Assembly: GCA_964370765.1 (NCBI GenBank)
Contig: CAYJKW010000019.1
Location: 1 to 33,473, forward strand
Direction of reading: 5' to 3'
Origin: CAYJBH01 sp964370765
Lineage (GTDB): Bacteria > Bacillota > Clostridia > Oscillospirales > Ruminococcaceae
Length of the DNA: 33,473 bases
The notes under the pieces are model-generated. The model did no database searches. It worked only from the letters and a program-made list of their open reading frames with translations, and was not told where the DNA came from. Within the stretch, counting starts at the first letter, position 1, and every line of letters begins with the position of its first letter. The position numbers and the translations under genes are program-made. Positions 8,503 to 16,875 of the stretch are shown here, piece by piece.

Positions 8503-9429
8503 ATGCAACTTAAACAACTTGAGTACTTTATTAAGATAGTTGAATGCGGCTCTATCACAAAAGCTGCAAACGAGCTGTTTATTAGCCAGCCTAATATAAC
8601 AAAGCAGATTATTAGCTTAGAACATGAGTATAATATTAAACTTTTTGAACGCAAGGCAAGGGGCATTGATCTGACGATAGATGGCAAGAAATTCTTACCT
8701 TATGCCAAAGGCGTAGTTTCTGCAGCCATGACTTTGGAGAATAGTTTTAATACGAGCGAAAGCTGTGTCGATCGTTTTTTCATTGCTACACAACAGTTTG
8801 ATTTTATTTATCGGACTTTATATAAGACATACCATGATAATCAAGATCGAAACACTATCTTTAATCTGGTAGAAACCGATAGGGATGAGATAATAAAGCA
8901 TATACTACGTACCGATGTTGATCTTGGTTTGTTGGTGCGTAGCTATTACGATAGCCGATCGTTCTTATGGACGACCGACAAAAAGAGGTTGGATATTAAT
9001 GTTATTGATAGTGCACCAATCTATGCATGTGTAGGCCCAAACTCACCATTGTACGGCAAAGATACCGTTCCACTTGAGGAGACCAACAACTACTCACGCA
9101 TACTTTTAGATATGGAGCAGGATGCAAAAAATGACATCAATCAAGAGCTTTACTTTAAAAGTGGTGGAATGTCAACAAAGTTATTTTTAAGCTCAACAGC
9201 TGCGTGTGAGTATTTTTTATTGCGTACCGATAGCCTTATGTTTGCATCAAAATGGACACTTGGATCCTTTAAAAGCAAAGATATTCGTACTATTCGCATT
9301 GCCTGCCCTAAAAATATTGTTGCACCTCATACCGAACTTGTCTGGGTTAAAAGGTTAGGTGAGCCGCTTAACGTTATAGAGGAGCAGTTTTTACAACACC
9401 TTAAAGACGAGCTAAAGAGTTACGATTAG
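8503..9429 (+). CDS. LysR-family transcriptional regulator
   Basis: The product is 308 aa. The start is the ATG at 8503 (MQLKQLEYF) just behind GAGGTG; a GTG two codons upstream overlaps that ribosome binding site. Residues 1-60 are a typical LysR winged helix-turn-helix (GSITKAANELFISQPNITKQI, then LFERKARGIDLT). The remainder is the two-lobed effector-binding domain, more divergent in sequence. The gene diverges from the sugar symporter/transketolase/SDR operon with 167 bp between start codons, the usual arrangement for a LysR activator and its target. It therefore probably controls that operon in response to a pathway metabolite. Confidence 0.9.
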   Translation: MQLKQLEYFIKIVECGSITKAANELFISQPNITKQIISLEHEYNIKLFERKARGIDLTIDGKKFLPYAKGVVSAAMTLENSFNTSESCVDRFFIATQQFDFIYRTLYKTYHDNQDRNTIFNLVETDRDEIIKHILRTDVDLGLLVRSYYDSRSFLWTTDKKRLDINVIDSAPIYACVGPNSPLYGKDTVPLEETNNYSRILLDMEQDAKNDINQELYFKSGGMSTKLFLSSTAACEYFLLRTDSLMFASKWTLGSFKSKDIRTIRIACPKNIVAPHTELVWVKRLGEPLNVIEEQFLQHLKDELKSYD

Positions 9430-9682
9430 CTGTAAATGTAATTAACAATAAAAACCGACAGTTCCTAAATACGGCTACCAGTAAAGAATCGTTGTGGCCA
9501 TAAAGGTCAACGGGGATGGATTACATAATACTATATGAAAGTAAGCAAATGAATTAATAGGTAGTATTGTTCTAGACTACCCTTTACAAACATACAATAC
9601 TACAGGTTACAGTATAAAATAAGTTATGTATTTTCAAGATACTCGACAAATTTAGATATTTGATTTTGCTTGATAAATAGTG
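9430..9682. other. Intergenic region with a 10-bp inverted repeat
   Basis: No gene is visible in this stretch between the LysR stop and the terminator. It holds an inverted repeat, GTAGTATTGT at 9561-9570 and ACAATACTAC at 9594-9603, separated by 23 bp. I see no promoter of convincing quality on either strand. Confidence 0.5.
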
Positions 9683-9715
9683 AAAAGCGTGCTGTATTTT
9701 TTACAGCACGCTTTT
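9683..9715. terminator. Bidirectional intrinsic terminator between lysR-type gene and beta-galactosidase
   Basis: There is a perfect 14-bp stem, AAAAGCGTGCTGTA at 9683-9696 and its complement at 9702-9715, around a five-T loop. The stem ends in a T-run in either reading direction. It serves the two converging genes. Confidence 0.85.
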
Positions 9716-9776
9716 AGTTTCGTATTCAGTTGATTTCTATTCACATAGTCACCTTGTCTCTTTGTTGGTGTAAACA

Positions 9777-12546
9777 CTATCCCTTGATATAGAACTTCAA
9801 AACTATGTCATCCTCTGCACCTATGTGGTAGGCTGGCTCTACATCTGCACCCCATGTGTTAATACCGCCCACACCCCTCATCTTCGCAAGTATTCTTACA
9901 TAGCTGTGCGCCGACTTTGGTAGTTCGTAGTCATGCCATGCATCTTCAAGTTGAGCTGTGCTGTAGGGTAAAACAGAGAAATGGAACATATCATCTGCCT
10001 CAAAATGTAGCCTACTGCCCTCTTTGTTTCGTAGGGTAAAACAGCGGCTATAGCTGTGACACCCGTACTCTTGAGGAACAAGGTATCGCGGTTTTAGGTC
10101 ATCTACAGATATATTGTAAGCACCATATACTCCACCCTTATAACGGTCAGGATAAGTTTCACCACTGTAACCGACATAGCTGTAGGACTCTATCGGTTCT
10201 ATCGTTACAAGCTGTAGACCAAATAGTGGAAGTTGCGGCAATCCCTGCATACCACAGAATTTAAGCTCTACCGCTATGCGTCCGGATGAGTTAATAGTAT
10301 AACACACAGTTGTTTTATTACCCTGTAGGGTGTCATAGCTGTAGGTGATTACAGCATTTCCATCCTTTAACTTGGCCGACATATCGGTAGGGGAGCTGTA
10401 GCGATCAGATGATGACCAACAGCCACTTTGCTTCGTAAAGCCACATGCAGTATCATTTTCGGTAGGTGCTNNNNNNNNNNAACCATTCGGTGCCGGCATA
10501 GTTTATAGATACTGGCCCCCCTTTAACGGTGGAGAACAGCATGGAAAAACCTTCACCTTTTACACCGTAATGAAGATTGCCTTCTATAAGCCGAACAGGG
10601 GTTATAGAAGTAGTATTATAGGACGTTTTGTAGCAGTAATTGCTGTTGTGGTTGTCGTGTATAGCACGCTGTTCGGGTGAGGAGTAGCGATATTTTACCT
10701 CCTGCATTGCAGGCTTTTCTTTTCGGTCGGCAGCTACAATTCCGTTACCAGAAAAATTATAGTCGGTAGGTCTATCACCAAAATCACCGCCATATCCCAA
10801 AACATATGCACCACCCACATTGTGATATAAAGCCTGATCTATATAGTCCCAGATATAACCACCATGGTAACCATCGTATTTCTTGTATAGATTCATATAA
10901 GTTTCAAATCCACCAAGCGAGTTCCCCATGTTGTGCATGTACTCACAAAGCATAAATGGTTTTTTCCCATCCAAATTCATATATTCTTCACACAGCTCGG
11001 GTGGAGAATACATATGGCTTTCTACATCACTTATTGCCTCAAAATTTTTATCGTGAAAACAACCTTCGTAGTGTACTACACGTGAAGGATCCTTACGCCT
11101 AAAATAGTTTGACATAGCAAGGAGGTTGTCGCCCACATAGGACTCGTTTGCACAGGACCAAAATAAAATACTGGGATGATTTTTATCCCTCTCGAACATG
11201 GAAACTGCACGATCTATCGTTACATCTCTCCATTCCGGTAGGCTACCTGGTACATTTGTGGTAATATGTATTGCATTATTTTTTTGCCATGTACCATGTG
11301 ACTCCATATTAACCTCGTCCATTACGGTAATTCCGTTATGGTCGCACAGTTCATACCAAAGGCTATTGTTTGGATAGTGGCTTGTACGCACACTGTCAAT
11401 ATTATTTCGTTTGAATATCTCTATATCGGCATACATATCGTCAATAGTTATGGCACGTCCTTTTGTAGCGTTCCACTCATGGCGATTAACACCGTTAATC
11501 ATAAGTTTTTTGCCATTTAGGTAAAGCACATTACCCTTTTTTTCAAATCTTCTAAAACCTATGTCCTGTTTAACATACTCAGCGATACAGCCTTTATCGT
11601 CATAAACTGTGAGTATCAATTTATAAAGGTTTGGACAAAACTTATCCCAAAGCTTTATATTGCTGATATCTATAGTAGGGGACACAAAATAGTTATCGTC
11701 ATTTTCTGCCGTCTCATAGGTTTTGTTTACTGTATACACAAATTCAGGTTTTTCGTTATAGATCTGATGTCCAGTAGGATCGTCGAGTGATATCTGAACA
11801 TCTGCATTTTGCGTGCCGGAGATCTTTAGCTTAATAGTCAAGCTACCCTTTTGCAATGTTTCATCAACAGTGGGGATAACAAACAGGTCCTCGATATGCA
11901 CATGGGGCTTTGCGTACAGCACCACATCACGAAAAATTCCGCTAAAACGGAAAAAATCCTGATCTTCTATCCAACCAAAGCAGCTACGTTTATACACCTC
12001 TACACAAAGGCGATTATCCGTAGCCTTTAAATATGGGGTTAAATCAAAATGTGATGGTGTGAACGTGTCCTGTGAATAACCCACAAACTCACCATTAAGA
12101 TATAGCGAGAAAGCCTGTTCAACACCACAAAAATTTATACAAACAGTTTTGTCGATAAACTCCTGGGGTAGATCAAAAAACCTAACGTAGGATAATACCG
12201 GGCTGTCCTCTTGGTCAATTTCCGGAGGAAGAATATCGGATTTACCGTCCCACGGATACTGTGTGTTTACATACTGTATAGCTCCAAGACCCTGTAGCTC
12301 GGCATGACCCGGAACAACAATATCACAAAAGCCATTTAGCTCATAGTCATTTTTATAAAAATCCTTCGGCCTATCTTTTATTCGTGGGCTGTAACATACA
12401 AGCCAGCTACCGTTTAAAGAATGGTGCAGGGTAGATATATTATTATTCATGCTCTGTTCATCAGAATAAAACTTATGATCCGAATGTGCATCTAGCCTAT
12501 TAATCTTGTAAATGCTTGGATTTTGAAGTTGTTTAAAGATATCCAT
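9777..12546 (-). CDS. lacZ: Beta-galactosidase, GH2 family, interrupted by an assembly gap
   Basis: This is one gene split into two open frames by ten Ns at 10471-10480. The start is the ATG at 12546 (MDIFKQ) with GGAG 6 nt upstream. In order there are a sugar-binding jelly roll (to about residue 200), an immunoglobulin-like domain, the TIM barrel, and the small-chain domain. The acid/base Glu is in NMESHGTW near residue 415 and the nucleophile is in LCEYMHNMGN near residue 535. After the gap the frame resumes with APTENDTACGF, matching the conserved RAPTDND region of LacZ, and ends in FYIKG. The shift between halves is an artefact of the arbitrary gap length. By comparison with the family about ten residues are missing. 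The product hydrolyses terminal beta-galactosides in the cytoplasm. Its start overlaps the GNAT gene by 14 nt. Confidence 0.88.
10471..10480. other. Assembly gap (10 N) inside the beta-galactosidase gene
   Basis: Ten undetermined bases separate TEW from APTEND in the protein. An in-frame join requires a true gap length divisible by three, so ten is a placeholder. Confidence 0.98.
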
Positions 12547-13027
12547 GATCTTCTCCAATCTCGCGAAATTTTTCTAACCTATAAAGGCCACTATCATCTA
12601 ATTCCTTTTTTCCGTTTTTGTAGGTATAACCATATTTTTGGTAAAACAAACAAGCTGTTATCGATGCATGAACCTCAATTCGCTCTGCATTTAAAAACAG
12701 CTTGTCCTGCTCTAATGTATGCATAATTTTTTTGCCGATACCTTTGGCGTGATATTCCGGCAGAACATATATTGCCAATAAAATACACTGTTTTTTATTA
12801 CCCATAAGGCTACCGATGGAGCCGGTTCCTACAACAGTATCATTATCAAGAACAACATACATATTTGCGGATGTAGCAAGGCTTATTACTTTATTCTTAT
12901 CGTACAGCTTTGCAAGCTCCCGCATTTCGGATAAAGGATAATCCTTGCTGTTTATCTCGATAAAGTTTCTGCCTATTAACCGTGAAACACCATCTGCGTC
13001 GGTTTCACAAAATCGTCTTATCTGCAT
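12533..13027 (-). CDS. GNAT-family N-acetyltransferase
   Basis: The product is 164 aa. I chose the ATG at 13027 (MQIRRF); an in-frame GTG two codons earlier is possible and the ribosome binding site here is weak. The acetyl-CoA pyrophosphate loop is visible as IYVLPEYHAKGIGKKIM around residues 85-105, and the C-terminal YQKYGYTYKNGKKEL matches the closing strand of GNAT proteins. It lies between glycerate kinase (20 nt upstream) and the beta-galactosidase (14-nt overlap). It may acetylate a sugar, amine or small peptide, but nothing in the sequence identifies the acceptor. Confidence 0.85.
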   Translation of the reverse strand: MQIRRFCETDADGVSRLIGRNFIEINSKDYPLSEMRELAKLYDKNKVISLATSANMYVVLDNDTVVGTGSIGSLMGNKKQCILLAIYVLPEYHAKGIGKKIMHTLEQDKLFLNAERIEVHASITACLFYQKYGYTYKNGKKELDDSGLYRLEKFREIGEDHGYL

Positions 13028-13047
13028 ATACACTTACTTTTTAATTG

Positions 13048-14184
13048 TTAGTTAACCTTAAAAGCCTTTAATAACCTGAATATATCCTCTATAACCGAGG
13101 CTAAATCCTGCTTTGCACGTTTTTTTGCTTCGGGGTAAAGCACTGCAACCCGATTAATACTAAATATTGCAGTTAAACCCATATCATACAGCTGCTCTGA
13201 ACCTACGCCAACATCACCTACTATTGCGATAGTCGGAACATTTTGGGCCGATGTTCTTTTTGCAATACCGGCAACAACCTTGCCTCTCGCACTCTGGCCG
13301 TCTATTCTGCCCTCGCCGCTTATTACAAGGTCGGCATCACCAAGTAGGTCATCAAAACCTACCGTATCAAGAACGGTGTCGATACCCATGTTTAGCTTAC
13401 CACCAAGCAATGAGTTTAGTCCGGCACCCATTCCACCTGCAGCACCACCACCGGGAATAGTTGTTACATCAATGCCTAAATCTTTATTAATTACCTCAGC
13501 AAAATGTATAAGGTTGCTATCAAGGAATTTTACCATTTCATCATCGGCACCTTTTTGCGGTGCAAATATATATGCTGCACCGGTTTCACCATACAGGGGG
13601 TTATCTATGTCACACATTACGGTTATATTAGCCTTTTTTACAAGCTCTGATAATCCGGAGACATCTATCTTTGCAATATCTTTTAGTGTACCGCCAACAG
13701 GAACAAACTCTTCACCATTAGCATTTGTGAACTTAACACCTACTGCTGCTGCACAACCGGCACCACCATCGTTGGTACTGCTTCCGCCAAGACCTACAAT
13801 TACATTTTCACAACCATTTTCTACAGCATGTATTATTAGCTGCCCTACACCATAGGTGGTTGTTTTACAGGGGTCTTTTTTATCCTCAACAAGCGGAAGT
13901 CCTGCACAGGCAGCCATCTCTATAACCGCTGTTTTACCCTCGTGTATAACACCATAAAAACCTTGCATATCTTCAAAGAAAGGACCTTTAACCGTTACAA
14001 CACGTTTTTCCCCTGGTAATGCCGCTAAAAACGCATCTACACTACCCTCGCCACCGTCGGCAACAGGAACGCTTATAACCTTTGCAGATGAAAACTTTGC
14101 AATACTGTTTTTGAGAATGTCACAAACCTCTACAGATGACATAGTCCCCTTGAATGAGTCGGGGATAAGTATTATTTTTTTCAA
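13048..14184 (-). CDS. Glycerate kinase (GarK/GlxK family)
   Basis: The product is 378 aa, the usual length of the family. The start is taken as the TTG at 14184 (giving MKKIILIPDSFKGTMSS, the standard N-terminus), with AAAGGTAGAG upstream; the longer frame to 14214 adds residues unlike the family. Recognisable blocks are PVADGGEGSVDAFL, a glycine-rich VGLGGSSTNDGGAGCAAAVG near residue 130, GGGAAGGMGAGL, and SGEGRIDGQSARGKV near residue 280. It phosphorylates D-glycerate to 2- or 3-phosphoglycerate with ATP; this family mostly makes 2-phosphoglycerate. It heads an operon with a GNAT protein and a beta-galactosidase, so it may finish off a C3 acid from sugar or sugar-acid breakdown. Confidence 0.93.
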   Translation of the reverse strand: MKKIILIPDSFKGTMSSVEVCDILKNSIAKFSSAKVISVPVADGGEGSVDAFLAALPGEKRVVTVKGPFFEDMQGFYGVIHEGKTAVIEMAACAGLPLVEDKKDPCKTTTYGVGQLIIHAVENGCENVIVGLGGSSTNDGGAGCAAAVGVKFTNANGEEFVPVGGTLKDIAKIDVSGLSELVKKANITVMCDIDNPLYGETGAAYIFAPQKGADDEMVKFLDSNLIHFAEVINKDLGIDVTTIPGGGAAGGMGAGLNSLLGGKLNMGIDTVLDTVGFDDLLGDADLVISGEGRIDGQSARGKVVAGIAKRTSAQNVPTIAIVGDVGVGSEQLYDMGLTAIFSINRVAVLYPEAKKRAKQDLASVIEDIFRLLKAFKVN

Positions 14185-14223
14185 AATTACTCTACCTTTC
14201 AAAAAATTCTTCATATACGAAAT

Positions 14224-14252
14224 ATAATACCACGAATTTTACAACATTGCAA
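14224..14252 (-). promoter_or_regulatory. Promoter of the glycerate kinase/GNAT/lacZ operon
   Basis: On the minus strand TTGCAA at 14252-14247 and TATTAT at 14229-14224 are separated by 17 bp. Transcription would start near 14217, leaving about 32 nt before the TTG start codon. Confidence 0.65.
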
Positions 14253-14260
14253 TACGGAAA

Positions 14261-14290
14261 ATGGTGCAACCACATCTGTGGTCACACCAT
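14261..14290 (-). terminator. Probable terminator after valS
   Basis: Arms ATGGTG-CA-ACCAC and GTGGT-CA-CACCAT form a hairpin with a symmetrical two-base internal loop and a four-base apex. On the minus strand it is followed by a short TTTT before CC, so it should terminate valS only moderately well. Confidence 0.55.
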
Positions 14291-14307
14291 CTAAATAAAT
14301 AACGAAA

Positions 14308-16695
14308 CTACTCGGCTATTTCATACTTTATCGCTTTTGCATGTGTACATGCGATAATGTCTTTTTCGGTTAGCTTTAGTCTCTGTGTATGTGAAGCGGT
14401 ATATCTAATTACAGCCTCGTCCACCTCGGTTTTCATCGAAAGATTATTCTCAGATTTGTATTTGCGCACCTCGGCAACCGCCTTAATAACGATATCACCA
14501 AACTCGAGTATTTCGGAATCGACCGATGTTGGATTTGCCCATTCGGTATTGTGGATTGAGACAATGCCCTCAAAATCCTTAAATCCTTTTAGGTAGATAT
14601 ATTCAGTTTCATGCGGTACATAGACGGCATACATTTTTAGGATATTAAACAGGCAGTAATAAATAGCCTGTTGAGCCGACCTGCGTTCCTGCTCGCCATG
14701 AATTTCCGGCTTATATAAACGTTCCTTTACAATCTCGATATAGTTATCACATAGATCTTTCCAGAAAAGATCGTCGATTACCTTTCTTGCAAGGCCTACC
14801 TCATATTCTTCTAATAATGCCTTGGTTGATATAACAGCCTCGTTTGTACGCTCAATAATCCAGCGATCAATAGGCAACATATCCTCTACCTTGTTAGCCG
14901 GATTATAGTCGGTAAGGTGGGAGAATACAAACTTTGATGAATTCCACAGCTTTGTTATAAAACGGCGAGAATTATCCTGCATATCCTTAGTGTCAAAATA
15001 TGTGTCGGTTCCAAGTCGTGCGTTAGCCGCCCAATATCTTATAGCATCTGCTGAATTTTGTTTAATCAACTCGGCAGGGGATAGCTGTGAATTTTGCTTT
15101 GATTTACTAATTTTTTCACCGGGTTTTGCAAGCACGAAACCGCAAATCATTGCATCTTTCCACGGGATATCACCGGTATGATATAGGCTTTTTACAATTG
15201 TATAAAAAGCCCAGGTTCTTATTATCTCGTGGGCCTGAGTCCTCATCGACATAGGGATAAACGAGTTATCAAGACCATACTTTTTAGCAGTATCCTCGTT
15301 GATTTGAGGTGTAACACTGGATGTAGCCCAGGTGTCAAAAACTGCAGTTTCCGGAACGAAGGTTTCACAGCCACACTCACAGCAACCCTTATATTCAAAC
15401 TCAAGTGGATTTACCGGAAGATCCTTTTCTTCGGCAAACACCGGCTTGTTACAGCTCTCACAATACCATACAGGGAACGGAACACCGAAATATCGTTGCC
15501 TTGATATACACCAGTCCCATTTTAGATTCTCTACCCAGGATGTGTATCTTGCCTTCATGTGTGCAGGATACCAGTTAATCCTGTCGCCTGCATCTAAAAG
15601 CTCCTGCTTTTTACTTAATACATCTATATACCATTGGCGTGACGGAAGAATCTCTACCTCGGTGCCACAACGCTCATGTATAGAGACAGCGTGGGAAATG
15701 TTATCGGACTTTATAACCAGACCTTTTTCGGTCAGAAGTTTAACTATCTCTTTTCTTGCGGCCACTGTTCTAAGGCCACCGACAAACGGTACCTCGTCGG
15801 CTAACTTACCATAAGGAAGTAGGGACTTTTTATACTCTAAATTATACTGCTCTACCCACTCAGCGTCGGTAGAATCACCAAAGGTAGCGCACATAACGGC
15901 GCCGGTGCCCTTCTCTATAGATACCTTTTCGTCTGCCATCATCGGCACCTCAAAGTCGTAAAGTGGTACCTTTACCATCTTTCCGATTAAGGATTTATAG
16001 CGATCATCATCAGGATTAACGAAAATACACACGACAGAGTAAAGTAGTTCCGGCCTTGTTGTTGCAATAATAAGTGGGGTTCCCTCTATCTCGAAAACAA
16101 GGTGATGAAACTGCGAATCACACTCTTTAGAGTCAAGCTCTGCCTGTGCTATCGATGTTTGACACTCGGTACACCAAAGTACAGGGGATTCCTTAATATA
16201 GGCATGTCCTTTTTTTGCAAGCTCTAAAAACGATTTTTGTGAAATTCTTTGTGTATTATCGCTAACGGTGGAGTATTGTAAATTCCAGTCGCAGGAAAAA
16301 CCGAGCGAGCTCCAAAGTTCAAAAAACTCCTGCTCGTATTTGCCGGTTACCTCGATACATGTTTTGGCAAAATCACTGCGTGACATATTGCGTGCCTTTA
16401 TACCGGTTTCCTTCTCGACCAAACGCTCGGACGGTAGTCCATTATCATCAAAGCCGAATGGATAGAATACATTATGGCCGGTCATTCTGCGATAACGGGC
16501 AATCATCTCGGCCTGTGTATAGCTGAATATATGACCTATGTGTAGGCTGCCGCTAACCGTAGGCGGTGGTGTATCAATCGAATAGATAGGCTTGCTATCA
16601 TCCTTTTTAAAGTCATAAATTTTGTTGTCGGCCCAGTACTGCTGCATATCCTTTTCAACAGCAAGACCGTCATATCTTTTTTCAAATTCCTGCAC
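14308..16695 (-). CDS. valS: Valyl-tRNA synthetase, archaeal type
   Basis: The product is 795 aa and charges tRNA-Val. I chose the GTG at 16695 because AAGGAG lies 6 nt upstream and the protein then begins at the family start; the open frame continues to 16809 but would cross the gene's own promoter. The HIGH motif is LHIGH at residues 51-55 and the KMSKS loop reads KISKS near 528. GFDDNGLPSERLVEKE replaces the bacterial GFDHAGIATQ phrase and marks the archaeal-type ValRS, also found in some bacteria. The editing domain carries TTRPELL and FGDSTDAEW, and a zinc ribbon (CESC...CECGC) follows. The C-terminus lacks the long coiled-coil arm of typical bacterial ValRS. It diverges from ileS. Confidence 0.93.
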   Translation of the reverse strand: MQEFEKRYDGLAVEKDMQQYWADNKIYDFKKDDSKPIYSIDTPPPTVSGSLHIGHIFSYTQAEMIARYRRMTGHNVFYPFGFDDNGLPSERLVEKETGIKARNMSRSDFAKTCIEVTGKYEQEFFELWSSLGFSCDWNLQYSTVSDNTQRISQKSFLELAKKGHAYIKESPVLWCTECQTSIAQAELDSKECDSQFHHLVFEIEGTPLIIATTRPELLYSVVCIFVNPDDDRYKSLIGKMVKVPLYDFEVPMMADEKVSIEKGTGAVMCATFGDSTDAEWVEQYNLEYKKSLLPYGKLADEVPFVGGLRTVAARKEIVKLLTEKGLVIKSDNISHAVSIHERCGTEVEILPSRQWYIDVLSKKQELLDAGDRINWYPAHMKARYTSWVENLKWDWCISRQRYFGVPFPVWYCESCNKPVFAEEKDLPVNPLEFEYKGCCECGCETFVPETAVFDTWATSSVTPQINEDTAKKYGLDNSFIPMSMRTQAHEIIRTWAFYTIVKSLYHTGDIPWKDAMICGFVLAKPGEKISKSKQNSQLSPAELIKQNSADAIRYWAANARLGTDTYFDTKDMQDNSRRFITKLWNSSKFVFSHLTDYNPANKVEDMLPIDRWIIERTNEAVISTKALLEEYEVGLARKVIDDLFWKDLCDNYIEIVKERLYKPEIHGEQERRSAQQAIYYCLFNILKMYAVYVPHETEYIYLKGFKDFEGIVSIHNTEWANPTSVDSEILEFGDIVIKAVAEVRKYKSENNLSMKTEVDEAVIRYTASHTQRLKLTEKDIIACTHAKAIKYEIAE

Positions 16696-16711
16696 TTTCG
16701 GCTCCTTCGAT

Positions 16712-16731
16712 AAAAAAACACCCGTTGGGTG
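16712..16731 (-). other. Hairpin with U-tract in the valS leader
   Basis: On the minus strand CACCC-AAC-GGGTG is followed by seven Ts, then ATCG and the AAGGAG ribosome binding site. It begins only about 10 nt from the predicted transcription start. It resembles a small intrinsic terminator or a 5' stabilising hairpin; there is no T-box antiterminator sequence. Confidence 0.5.
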
Positions 16732-16747
16732 AGTGAATACATCTGTA

Positions 16748-16776
16748 ATTTTATCATTTTTGCACCTTTTTGTCAA
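16748..16776 (-). promoter_or_regulatory. Promoter of valS
   Basis: On the minus strand a perfect TTGACA at 16776-16771 and TAAAAT at 16753-16748 are separated by 17 bp. The predicted start near 16741 gives a leader of about 46 nt, too short for a T-box riboswitch. Confidence 0.75.
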
Positions 16777-16802
16777 TATGTAAAGGCATGCCGAACGGCG
16801 GT

Positions 16803-16831
16803 TTGACATCGCAGCCTTAAACTGGTATAAT
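16803..16831 (+). promoter_or_regulatory. Consensus promoter of ileS
   Basis: A perfect TTGACA at 16803-16808 and a perfect TATAAT at 16826-16831 are separated by exactly 17 bp, the strongest promoter in the window. The start near 16838 leaves a leader of about 38 nt with GGAGG 5 nt before the ATG. Confidence 0.85.
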
Positions 16832-16875
16832 TATAGCCGTTAACAGCCTAAACAGTATTATCTCTGGAGGAAATC

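Noticed and set aside
9470..9530. Short GC-richer stretch that reads as about 18 codons with Cys/His/Gly, like a zinc ribbon or transposase relic
   Set aside because: It is bounded by stops on both sides, has no start or ribosome binding site, and matches no family I can name.
16536..16757. Possible leader peptide gene starting near 16742 in the valS leader
   Set aside because: It has no run of valine codons and mostly shadows the valS coding sequence in another frame, so it does not look like an attenuation peptide.
16696..16809. N-terminal extension of ValRS from 16809
   Set aside because: It would be encoded by the valS promoter itself, and the GTG at 16695 has an ideal AAGGAG and a family-like start.
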